DNA of 32,054 nt. Origin: Burkholderiaceae bacterium (lineage in GTDB: Bacteria > Pseudomonadota > Gammaproteobacteria > Burkholderiales > Burkholderiaceae). Below, one piece after another: positions 24,246-31,591 of this stretch; the stretch's first letter is position 1; every line of letters starts with the position of its first letter. The stretch lies in the NCBI GenBank assembly GCA_947448305.1, contig CANFME010000017.1:1-32054 (forward strand). The letters run 5' to 3'. The notes under the pieces are model-generated. The model was not told the DNA's origin. It did no database searches and was given only the letters and a program-made list of their open reading frames with translations. The translations under genes and the position numbers were made by a program.

Positions 24246-25250
24246 TTAGTTAGCGGTAATTCCTCTTGCGTCTACGACCTTACTTAAATTATCGATATCT
24301 CTTTGAACTCTAGTTTTAAACTCTATTGGACTACTAGCCTGTGGTTTACCACCAAAATCCATTAGTTTTTGTTTGACATCGGGTTGATTTACGACTGCAA
24401 TAATTTCTTTATTGAGTCGAGCGGTTATTTCGGATGGTAGGTTTGCAGGAGCTGCTACGCCTAACCAAGATTCAAATTGCACTCCGGGCAAAGAATCTGC
24501 AACGGTAGAAGCACCTGGAATGGGACTCATACCTTTGGGCGATGTCACTGCAAGCAACCTCACACGCTTATCTTTTAGTAAATTAGCCGTCAATGTCATT
24601 GTATCTATCATCAGATCTACTCTGCCAGCGAGAAGTTCCTGAAAAGGCTGTGTACCCCCTTTAAAAGGAACATGTACCACGTCCACTTTGGCTTCTGAAA
24701 AAGTCCACTCAGCCATAATATGCATTGCGGTGCCAACTCCTACAGATGAGTAAGTATATTTTCCGGGTTCTTTTTTTGCTGCTAAAAGAAATTCATCAAA
24801 GGTCTTAAAAGGAGAGTCCGGTGCCACAGTAAAAGCTAGCGGATAAGTGGTCACAGTACTGATCCAAGTAAAGTCATTTACTGCATCATAGGTAGAATTT
24901 TTACGTCTTAATGCGGCAATACTGGCATGACCGCTAGGTACAAAAAACAAAGTGTAACCATCCGGCGTTGATTTTGCAGCTAAATCTGCAGCGATAATTC
25001 CTCCTGCGCCAGCATGATTTTCAACAATGACATTGTGACCTAATCGATCACCTAAGTTCTTCGCAATCAGTCGGGCAACAATATCCGAACCACCACCTGG
25101 TGGATATCCCAGTAACATCTTGATTGGTTTATTGGGCCATGTGGATTGGGCATTTACTCCACTAGCGAATGTTAGACTAATAATAAGACCTAAGGCACTA
25201 CATAAAACCCAAAAAAATCCTGGTCTCAATTGGTTCAAAAGTATCTTCAT
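24246..25250 (-). CDS. Bug/TctC family periplasmic substrate-binding protein
   Basis: A 334-residue periplasmic binding protein of the tripartite tricarboxylate transporter type. A signal peptide ends near residue 34 (GVNA). The mature protein opens with WPNKPIKMLLGYPPGGGSDIVAR and VIVENHAGAGG, the family's ligand-loop patterns, and continues with TPDGYTL and VDVVHVPFKGGTQPFQELLAGRVDLMID. No TctA or TctB membrane partner lies in the window, as usual for the many orphan Bug proteins in Burkholderiales. It begins 3 bases after the stop of the VOC gene, so the two share a transcript and the ligand may be the VOC enzyme's substrate or a relative of it; that is inference. Confidence 0.92.
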   Translation of the reverse strand: MKILLNQLRPGFFWVLCSALGLIISLTFASGVNAQSTWPNKPIKMLLGYPPGGGSDIVARLIAKNLGDRLGHNVIVENHAGAGGIIAADLAAKSTPDGYTLFFVPSGHASIAALRRKNSTYDAVNDFTWISTVTTYPLAFTVAPDSPFKTFDEFLLAAKKEPGKYTYSSVGVGTAMHIMAEWTFSEAKVDVVHVPFKGGTQPFQELLAGRVDLMIDTMTLTANLLKDKRVRLLAVTSPKGMSPIPGASTVADSLPGVQFESWLGVAAPANLPSEITARLNKEIIAVVNQPDVKQKLMDFGGKPQASSPIEFKTRVQRDIDNLSKVVDARGITAN

Positions 25251-25253
25251 TAT

Positions 25254-25814
25254 TTAAATTCCCATTAATTGATTCATTTTTACCAGCCACTCTTCCCTCG
25301 AACAAAATCCCGGACGGGACTGTGCGCTAGCTAAAGCTATTGCCATTAATTCTTCATCAGGTAGATTTAAATCAATCACATCTCTATGGGGTTGTTCACA
25401 ATACCAAGGTGTATCGATAAAAATCTCAACACGGTTATTTTCTGGATCTCGCAAATAAATCGATAAGGCGTTACCGTGACAAATACTTACACAGTCTTTC
25501 GTATTGGGATTATCTAATGCACGTTGTTTAAAGAGGCGCAAATACTCCAAACTCGGTACCCGAAAAGAGATTTGGTTAACCACACAAAAATCAATGGTTG
25601 CAGGACGGCCAGTTGCCATCACAATCTGATGATGCTCTAGAGGATTTCTACTTAAAAAAACCAACCCAACATCGGCTAACTGCCCATGATCCGTTACCCT
25701 AAAATCCAATACTTCTTGATAGTAATTAGACATTAAAACAATATCTGTGACAAAAATACCCATATGACTTAACTGAATTGCTTCCGGGGGTAAATGATGC
25801 AAAGTTTTTGACAT
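25254..25814 (-). CDS. VOC family (glyoxalase/extradiol dioxygenase-like) protein
   Basis: A 186-residue protein with two beta-alpha-beta-beta-beta modules of the vicinal oxygen chelate fold. The first opens with LSHMGIFVTDIVLMSNYYQEVLDF (His17), a HHQIVMA strand supplies His61/62, and the second ends in YLRDPENNRVEIFID with Glu130, a plausible 2-His-1-Glu metal site as in extradiol dioxygenases. It is short for a full ring-cleavage dioxygenase (two double modules, about 300 residues), resembling single-domain type I enzymes or glyoxalase-like proteins. The C-terminal helix (EEWLVKMNQLMG) is extra. It lies between a 35-residue small ORF and a Bug gene. The reaction is not known. Confidence 0.85.
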   Translation of the reverse strand: MSKTLHHLPPEAIQLSHMGIFVTDIVLMSNYYQEVLDFRVTDHGQLADVGLVFLSRNPLEHHQIVMATGRPATIDFCVVNQISFRVPSLEYLRLFKQRALDNPNTKDCVSICHGNALSIYLRDPENNRVEIFIDTPWYCEQPHRDVIDLNLPDEELMAIALASAQSRPGFCSREEWLVKMNQLMGI

Positions 25815-25818
25815 ACGT

Positions 25819-25926
25819 TTATTCAGCCTCGATATTGTTATATTGGATTTGCAGACCGATTAAACAACTTACAAAAACCACTTTGCTGACAATCGATTGA
25901 AAGTGCTTTAAATTCGTGAACCGCAT
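25819..25926 (-). CDS. 35-residue small ORF in front of the VOC gene
   Basis: ATG at 25924-25926, stop TAA at 25819-25821. It begins MRFTNLKHFQSIVSKVVFVS and its middle is hydrophobic (VVFVSCLIGL). AGGAGA at 25933-25938 gives a near-perfect Shine-Dalgarno six bases before the ATG, better than that of most genes here, and the ORF ends four bases before the VOC start. That arrangement fits a small membrane peptide or a leader peptide that couples translation into the VOC gene, whose own ribosome-binding site is poor. No family recognised. It could be chance, since only the signal and spacing support it. Confidence 0.5.
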   Translation of the reverse strand: MRFTNLKHFQSIVSKVVFVSCLIGLQIQYNNIEAE

Positions 25927-26000
25927 GATAAATCTCCTAATTTTTAATTATTTATAATTTACTTCCAAACAATTAATCATTATTTAAGAAATATTTTCAA

Positions 26001-26029
26001 TTCAAAATATCTTATCATGTCGTATGATA
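26001..26029 (+). promoter_or_regulatory. promoter with overlapping palindromic operator
   Basis: TATCAT at 26013-26018 and ATGATA at 26024-26029 form an inverted repeat with a 5-base spacer, which also fits ATC-N9-GAT as used by LysR-type regulators. TATGAT at 26023-26028 is a good -10 box and TTCAAA at 26001-26006 a moderate -35 box 16 bases upstream, reading toward the beta-propeller gene. A protein bound to the palindrome would cover the -10 box. No regulator gene lies in the window. The site could serve both divergent operons. Confidence 0.4.
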
Positions 26030-26072
26030 TTGCTAAATTGATTAATTACTAACTATTGAGAGACACCTCACT

Positions 26073-27314
26073 ATGCAATCCCCAAACCCATTAGGCAAAT
26101 CTGATCAAACCTTATCCAGAAATATGACCCTTCTTGCACACCATGAACTAGGTGGCTTTGGCGGTCTTGGTGAAGGTATTAGTTTACAAATCACTGCTGA
26201 TGGCAGACGCATCTTATGGGTTGCCCATGAGTCTGCACCTAAAAACTTCAGTGGAATCGATGTCACTGATCCTAGGAATCCTAACCTGATCGTACAAACA
26301 GACTTGCCTCACATGCAAGTCCGTTCAAATTCATTAGATGTGTTTGGCAATATTCTTGCTGTTGCCTACCAAACTCAAGTAGTTGGATTAAAACCAGCTG
26401 GCGTAGATTTATTTGACATAAGTATTCCAGAACAACCTAAACTTTTATCTCACTTTGATTGCTCTGGCCCCCACTCTCGTGGAGTCCATGCATTATGGTT
26501 TGTAGATGGCAAGTATATTCATATGTCATCAGGATCGGAAGATTTTGAACCAACGCACCCATTAGATGACCAGTTTTATCGCATCCTCGATGTCTCTGAC
26601 CCAACCCAACCTTTTGAAGCAGGTCGTTGGTGGTATCCGGGAACTCGTAAAGGCGATATAAGTCCACCTCCACCAAGAATGCCAAAGTTAGATACTGGCT
26701 ATCGTGTTCACAATACCAATGTCTTTCCCAGAGAGCCTAACCGTGCATATGTTGGCTATATCGATGGCGGTGCTTTTGTTTTAGATATTGCAGATATGAA
26801 AAATATCAAAGTGATTTCACACTGGAATCACTCTCCTCCACTAAACGGCTTTATTCACACAGTATTGCCATTATTTGATCGTGGCCTATGGATTGTTAGC
26901 GATGAATGCGTGATGGATGATGGTGCAGATTGGCCTAAATTAGTTTGGGTGGTAGACGCTAGAAATGAAGAGAACCCTGTTTCAATCGGTACCTTCCCAA
27001 TGCCAAATCCAGAGGTATTTACAAAACGAGGCGGTCGATTTGGCGCCCATAATCTCCACGAGAACTTACCTATTCCTGGATCTTTTTACTCAGATACCAT
27101 CATCATTGGTACCTTCTTTAACGGTGGAGTCAGAGTTTTTGATACAACGAATCCTTACCGCGTTGAGGAAATCGCCTACTACGTCCCAGGTGCCCCAAAG
27201 CTATCACCCGCTGGTGCCATTCAAATTAATGATGTTTTCGTTGATGAGAATGCTATTGTTTACGCGATTGATCGTTTCGGCGGAGGGGTCTATATCCTAG
27301 AAATGAATATTTGA
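26073..27314 (+). CDS. LVIVD-type beta-propeller protein of unknown function
   Basis: A 413-residue protein without a signal peptide, built of repeats with the pattern D-x-x-D-P-x-x-P (GIDVTDPRNPNLI, LFDISIPEQPKLL, ILDVSDPTQPFEA, VFDTTNPYRVEEI), as in LVIVD repeats that fold into a beta-propeller. Several His residues lie in conserved-looking loops between blades (GPHSRGVHAL, GYRVHNTNV, GFIHTVLP, GAHNLHENL), which could hold a metal in the central channel as in methanethiol oxidase and carotenoid oxygenases. That is a suggestion from pattern only. It heads an operon with a G3E metallochaperone and a dienelactone-hydrolase-like enzyme, and its stop overlaps the next start. A metal enzyme is plausible; family function is unknown. 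Confidence 0.75.
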   Translation: MQSPNPLGKSDQTLSRNMTLLAHHELGGFGGLGEGISLQITADGRRILWVAHESAPKNFSGIDVTDPRNPNLIVQTDLPHMQVRSNSLDVFGNILAVAYQTQVVGLKPAGVDLFDISIPEQPKLLSHFDCSGPHSRGVHALWFVDGKYIHMSSGSEDFEPTHPLDDQFYRILDVSDPTQPFEAGRWWYPGTRKGDISPPPPRMPKLDTGYRVHNTNVFPREPNRAYVGYIDGGAFVLDIADMKNIKVISHWNHSPPLNGFIHTVLPLFDRGLWIVSDECVMDDGADWPKLVWVVDARNEENPVSIGTFPMPNPEVFTKRGGRFGAHNLHENLPIPGSFYSDTIIIGTFFNGGVRVFDTTNPYRVEEIAYYVPGAPKLSPAGAIQINDVFVDENAIVYAIDRFGGGVYILEMNI

Positions 27315-28363
27315 TTGTGAACTTTAAGAGAGATGTAATTTCTGGAAAAATTCCTGTAACCATCATTACAGGATTTTTAGGTAGTGGTAAGACCACTCTA
27401 ATTCGACAGTTACTGGTTCATCCCTCGATGAATAAAGTTGCAGTAGTTATTAATGAAATTGGTGAAATTGGAATAGACCAAGATTTGGTCACTCTCAGTT
27501 CGGAAAATATCTCTTTGTTAGCTAATGGTTGTATTTGCTGTTCGGTAAGAACGGATATGCAAGAAACTCTCAGAGACTTATTTACACGAAGAACAATCGG
27601 CGATATTTTTGATTTTGACAGAATCATCATCGAGACAACAGGTCTTGCAGATCCTGCGCCTATATTACAAACTTTAGTCAGTGATACCTTATTAGAAGCA
27701 CAGTTTCGATTTGATGGCTTGGTCACTCTCGTCGATGCAGTTAACCTACCAGACCAGCTTGAAAACTTAAAAGAACCTGAAAAACAACTAGCTATCGCTG
27801 ATCGAATTTTTGTTACGAAAACAGATTTAATCGATCCGAACCAAATGGACCAATTGGTTCAATTAATTCGCAATGTTAACCCCTCAAGCCCTATTCAAAA
27901 GATTCTGCATGGGAATATAGATCCAAATGAATTAATGGGGATTGGCTTGACCTCCTCCAAAGCCAGTCAAAAAACACTCAATTTTTTAGGTGAAAATACA
28001 AGCAAGACTGGCGAAAAATACATGGGTGATTTTGCAAGGCGCCATACCAGTAATATTCAGACCGAAACCCTCAGATTTAAAACGCCTTTTACTTGGCAAG
28101 CTTTTTCATCAGCCTTGGATCTGTTAACCACACTTCGGGGTGCTGACCTTTTAAGAGTAAAAGGTATCATTAATGTTGAAAACCAACCAATTGTCGTTCA
28201 AGGGGTCCAGCACATTTTCCATCCACCAGTTACTCTTGATAGATGGCCTAGTGAGGACCAAGATTCTCGGATTGTATTTATTACTAGAAACATTCCAAAA
28301 GAAGTATTAAAAAGCTTATTCGATGTGGTAACTCAAGTTGTCAAGCCTGCAGAATTAAATTAG
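27311..28363 (+). CDS. G3E/CobW family GTPase, probable metallochaperone
   Basis: A 350-residue cytosolic GTPase of the COG0523/CobW group. Walker A GFLGSGKTT at residues 21-29, the metal-binding CxCC motif (Cys74, Cys76, Cys77 in NGCICCSVR), the switch-type ETTGLADPAP and the guanine-specific TKTD are all present, and a CobW C-terminal domain follows from about residue 255. Members hand zinc, cobalt or iron to target proteins using GTP. The His-rich loop of zinc-specific members is absent. The start is TTG at 27311, overlapping the previous stop by four bases, or GTG at 27317; both imply coupling to the beta-propeller gene. That makes its neighbour a candidate client. Confidence 0.88.
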   Translation: MIVNFKRDVISGKIPVTIITGFLGSGKTTLIRQLLVHPSMNKVAVVINEIGEIGIDQDLVTLSSENISLLANGCICCSVRTDMQETLRDLFTRRTIGDIFDFDRIIIETTGLADPAPILQTLVSDTLLEAQFRFDGLVTLVDAVNLPDQLENLKEPEKQLAIADRIFVTKTDLIDPNQMDQLVQLIRNVNPSSPIQKILHGNIDPNELMGIGLTSSKASQKTLNFLGENTSKTGEKYMGDFARRHTSNIQTETLRFKTPFTWQAFSSALDLLTTLRGADLLRVKGIINVENQPIVVQGVQHIFHPPVTLDRWPSEDQDSRIVFITRNIPKEVLKSLFDVVTQVVKPAELN

Positions 28364-28398
28364 TTCTTTAATTAACCCAAGATTAAAAGGATTTAACT

Positions 28399-29307
28399 GT
28401 GTTAAAAAATACTACTCAAGATATTGAAGCACTTCAAGGGAAAAAATTTGATCAAAATTTAACCAGAAGAGATTTTATCAAAACCGCCTCTATGGGCTCG
28501 TTAGGAGTTGGGTTTGCAACCTGCTCTGATGCAATTAAGGCACAGGCTATTAAGACTGATTTTGAAGGGATTATCACAAAAGAGGATACAGTCAGCTACA
28601 AGGACTCTAAACTGCCTGTTTATGTCGCGTATCCCAAAGATGCAAAAGGTCCATTACCAATGATGATCGTTATCAGTGAGATTTTTGGAGTCCATGAGTA
28701 TATTGCAGATGTAACGAGACGCTTTGCTAAACTTGGATTTTTTGCTGTAGCTCCAGAATTTTTCCACCGGGCCGGCGATCCATCAAGTATGGCTACTATG
28801 GCTGAGCTTTACAGTAAGATCATTACAAAAACACCCGATGTGCAAGTATTACAAGATATTCAAGCAGTTATGGACTGGTCAAAGGGTCAAGGCGTTAACC
28901 CTAATAAAATTGCTTTGAATGGATTTTGCTGGGGGGGTAGGATTGTTTGGTTAGCTTGTGAACGTCTAGAAAAAATCACAACAGGTATTGCTTGGTACGG
29001 CAGACTTAGTGGCGATAAATCTTTAAACAATCCAACACATCCGTTGGATGGTGTGAATCAATTAAGTGCTCCAGTTTTAGGCTTGTATGGTGGTAAAGAT
29101 ACGGGAATCCCGACCCAACAAGTTGAAAAGATGAGTTCTCTATTAAAAGAACAAGCTAATAATATTTCAGCAAAAAATTCAAAACTCATCATTTATCCGG
29201 ATTCAGGTCATGCTTTCCATGCTGACTATCGTCCCAGTTATAACCCCAATGACGCAAAGGCTGGTTGGGAAGAAGCGACTAAATGGCTAAAACAACGCGG
29301 GTTTTAA
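28399..29307 (+). CDS. Tat-exported dienelactone-hydrolase-family enzyme
   Basis: A 302-residue alpha/beta hydrolase starting at GTG (28399), with AAGG before it. A twin-arginine signal is clear: TRRDFIK (Arg23, Arg24), a hydrophobic stretch and a likely cut after AQA at residue 50, so the folded enzyme goes to the periplasm. The dienelactone hydrolase triad is present: Cys177 in NGFCWGG, Asp234 in YGGKDTG and His271 in DSGHAFH; the conserved Glu94 in SEIFG is also there. Classical members open the lactone ring in chlorocatechol breakdown, but many have other esterase roles. It follows the G3E gene by 35 bases and overlaps the stop of the converging YeeE/YedE gene. Confidence 0.88.
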   Translation: MLKNTTQDIEALQGKKFDQNLTRRDFIKTASMGSLGVGFATCSDAIKAQAIKTDFEGIITKEDTVSYKDSKLPVYVAYPKDAKGPLPMMIVISEIFGVHEYIADVTRRFAKLGFFAVAPEFFHRAGDPSSMATMAELYSKIITKTPDVQVLQDIQAVMDWSKGQGVNPNKIALNGFCWGGRIVWLACERLEKITTGIAWYGRLSGDKSLNNPTHPLDGVNQLSAPVLGLYGGKDTGIPTQQVEKMSSLLKEQANNISAKNSKLIIYPDSGHAFHADYRPSYNPNDAKAGWEEATKWLKQRGF

Positions 29308-30407
29308 TTATTTTTCTCTAAGTACTTGAGGGCAATGTAAGCGCCACTGATGAAACCGGCGATGGCAATCATTGAACTGATGGATAAAGTAGAAATACCA
29401 CTAAGTCCCTGCCCGAAAGTACAACCTAATGCTGTTACTCCACCAATGCCCATGAGTGCAGCACCAATTAAATGGCGACTCAAATCAGACAAGCTCGTAA
29501 AGCCTTGCCAACGCCAATCCTGATGAAACTTGACTGCTAAAAAAGATCCAAACATCATGCCAAAAATGCTAACGATACCTAATGTTAGTTTTTTGGATGC
29601 ATCGCTATAAAGAGTCAAATAGTCTAGTAGATAGGCAATTGGCGCAACAAAAGAGACCATTTCAAGCCGATTCGAATTGGTCGCTAAATAGGCTTTTTCA
29701 AGAGTGTTTGGATCTTCCTCTAGAAAAGCAAAATTACCAACTAATAACCAAAAACAAATAATACAAAAACCGACAAAAAAACCTATCAAGCAGTTTTCTA
29801 AAGTCCAAAATTTCTTATCTGAAAAGACCCAAACAACAACACCCAAGCCTAAAAGTATCGTTAGTAGAAAAATAGCTAAGGGACCTAAATTCAATGCGTG
29901 ATCAAGAAGACTCAAAATATCTTGATTCGTAGGTAATGTGAAAGATACCTGATCAACTGTATTAACCCGAATCACTGCGAAAACCCCACGGAGTGTCATT
30001 TGAGCGAATAATCCAGCAACAATCACTACAACCAAAGCTCGAATACTGCCACTTCCAACGCGCATCAAATTACGTCCTGCACATCCAGAAGCAAAAACCA
30101 TACCAACCCCAAACATTAGACTGCCAACGAGTACCGATAACCAGAGAACTTTAGGCGCAACGTAAATAGAATCTTCAAGTATTACCCATTGAAAATACTT
30201 TAAAGCCCCTACACCAATCACTGACACAGCGATAGCTAATATCCATTGACGCGCCCTAGTCAGACTTCCCATGAGAAAGTAATCACTTATTGCACCCATG
30301 GTACAAAAGTTAGTTCTTTGCATTATGTAACCCAGTATCAAAGTGATACTAAATGAACCGCACAAGACGAGGTAATAGATTGTTTCAGTAGAGTTTAGAT
30401 TGAACAT
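29304..30407 (-). CDS. YeeE/YedE family (TsuA-like) sulfur-compound transporter
   Basis: A 367-residue inner-membrane protein with about ten hydrophobic segments in two inverted halves. The three cysteines that pass thiosulfate through the membrane in TsuA are present in their motifs: Cys35 (TNFCTMGAISD), Cys109 (ASGCAGRN) and Cys329 (ALGCTFGQG). Uptake of thiosulfate or a related sulfur species is thus likely. E. coli TsuA works with the small sulfurtransferase TsuB (YeeD); no such gene is seen here. It lies 56 bases downstream of the second Bug gene in the same direction, and its stop overlaps the last codons of the converging hydrolase gene by four bases. Confidence 0.88.
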   Translation of the reverse strand: MFNLNSTETIYYLVLCGSFSITLILGYIMQRTNFCTMGAISDYFLMGSLTRARQWILAIAVSVIGVGALKYFQWVILEDSIYVAPKVLWLSVLVGSLMFGVGMVFASGCAGRNLMRVGSGSIRALVVVIVAGLFAQMTLRGVFAVIRVNTVDQVSFTLPTNQDILSLLDHALNLGPLAIFLLTILLGLGVVVWVFSDKKFWTLENCLIGFFVGFCIICFWLLVGNFAFLEEDPNTLEKAYLATNSNRLEMVSFVAPIAYLLDYLTLYSDASKKLTLGIVSIFGMMFGSFLAVKFHQDWRWQGFTSLSDLSRHLIGAALMGIGGVTALGCTFGQGLSGISTLSISSMIAIAGFISGAYIALKYLEKNN

Positions 30408-30463
30408 CGATCTGCTATCAAATTTGAGGAAAATACAATTTTAGTCTTATTTAAGGGTACGGA

Positions 30464-31468
30464 TTAATCGATACTTATTTTCTTCTCTTTAATCACCTTG
30501 GACCACTGCAAAATTTGAGACTTTTCAAACTCAATGGCTTGTTGGGTATTTCCAGTAAATATCTCACCGCCTAGACTCAAAATTTTTGCTTTTACCTCTG
30601 GGATTTGTAAAACTTTTGGAATTGCCTCAGTAATTTTTTGATAAATCTCATCTGAAATACCACTTGGAGCAAAAACAGCATTCCACTCATAAACCTCATA
30701 TTCTGGGATACCGGCTTCTAACATGGTTGGAACAGACGGCATAGAAGTTGCTCTTTTTTTACTGGTAACTGCCAGAGCAATTAGCTTACCCGAGTCTACA
30801 TATTGTTTGGTGGAAGCAACACTACCGAAGAAAACGGGGACCTGTCCACCAAGGACATCATTTAAAGCCAGCCCTGCTCCTTTGTAAGGAATGTGTTGCA
30901 TTTCAATGCCAGAACGCAGTTCAAATAATACACCGGATAAATGTTGGGCAGAGCCGTTCCCAGAAGACGCGTAAGAAATACTATCGGGACTTTTTTTAGC
31001 GAGGTTGACCAAATCTTTAGCAGAACGAGCAGGAAAGCTCGGATTGACGAGTAAAACATTGGGATACTGTGCAATCACTCCAAGAATCTTAAAGTCCTTC
31101 AAAGTATCATAGGGAAGTTTATTAAAAAGACTCGGATTTACAGCAAAAGATGAGGCATCTAGCATTAGGGTATAGCCATCTGGATTCGATTTTGCAACAT
31201 AATTTGCAGCGATCTGACCACTTGCTCCTGGTTTGTTTTCTACAATGATTGTAGTGCCAAGTATTTTACCTAATGGCTCTGCAATGGTTCGAGCCATAAT
31301 ATCTGCTGTTCCGGCAGGGGGATAAGTAACGATAAGAGTGATTGGACGACTCGGCCATGGTTTGGTTTGGGCAAAGGTATGACCTGAAAAGAGTGCCATA
31401 AACACAGCCAAAGCAAGTAATAAATGATTCTTATGCCGCAAATTTAAGGCTTCGTATTTAGAAATCAA
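30464..31468 (-). CDS. Bug/TctC family periplasmic substrate-binding protein (second)
   Basis: A 334-residue periplasmic binding protein, a distant paralogue of the one at 24246-25250. Signal peptide to about residue 34 (HTFA), then WPSRPITLIVTYPPAGTADIMAR, VIVENKPGASG-like loop, NPDGYTL and IPYKGAGLALNDVLGGQV. The start is TTG at 31466-31468: a strong Shine-Dalgarno (complement of 31476-31482, GGGAGGA) stands seven bases before it and no better start exists before the signal peptide. It is followed by a TsuA-like transporter gene, so its ligand may be a sulfur compound, but TctA/TctB partners are missing. The ligand is unknown. Confidence 0.92.
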   Translation of the reverse strand: MISKYEALNLRHKNHLLLALAVFMALFSGHTFAQTKPWPSRPITLIVTYPPAGTADIMARTIAEPLGKILGTTIIVENKPGASGQIAANYVAKSNPDGYTLMLDASSFAVNPSLFNKLPYDTLKDFKILGVIAQYPNVLLVNPSFPARSAKDLVNLAKKSPDSISYASSGNGSAQHLSGVLFELRSGIEMQHIPYKGAGLALNDVLGGQVPVFFGSVASTKQYVDSGKLIALAVTSKKRATSMPSVPTMLEAGIPEYEVYEWNAVFAPSGISDEIYQKITEAIPKVLQIPEVKAKILSLGGEIFTGNTQQAIEFEKSQILQWSKVIKEKKISID

Positions 31469-31534
31469 TTTTTGTTCCTCCCAATTTAAAGCAGTGGCGT
31501 TTTATTGTTAGATACATAAGCATACAAGACTTCA

Positions 31535-31563
31535 TCGACACTTTACACATAAGAACCTACAAT
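31535..31563 (+). promoter_or_regulatory. promoter of the azlC gene
   Basis: TCGACA at 31535-31540 matches the -35 consensus at five of six positions and TACAAT at 31558-31563 matches -10 at five of six, with an ideal 17-base spacer. The start would be near 31570, about 22 bases before the ATG. This is the best sigma-70 match seen in the window. The leftward promoter for the Bug gene must share the same 123-base gap. Confidence 0.65.
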
Positions 31564-31591
31564 AGACTCTTTTGTTCAATCATCAAATTTA

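Noticed and set aside
24211..24246. Possible bidirectional terminator between the MATE and first Bug genes
   Set aside because: AGTTC/GAACT and CCC/GGG can pair, but a mismatched internal loop separates them and there is no T-run.
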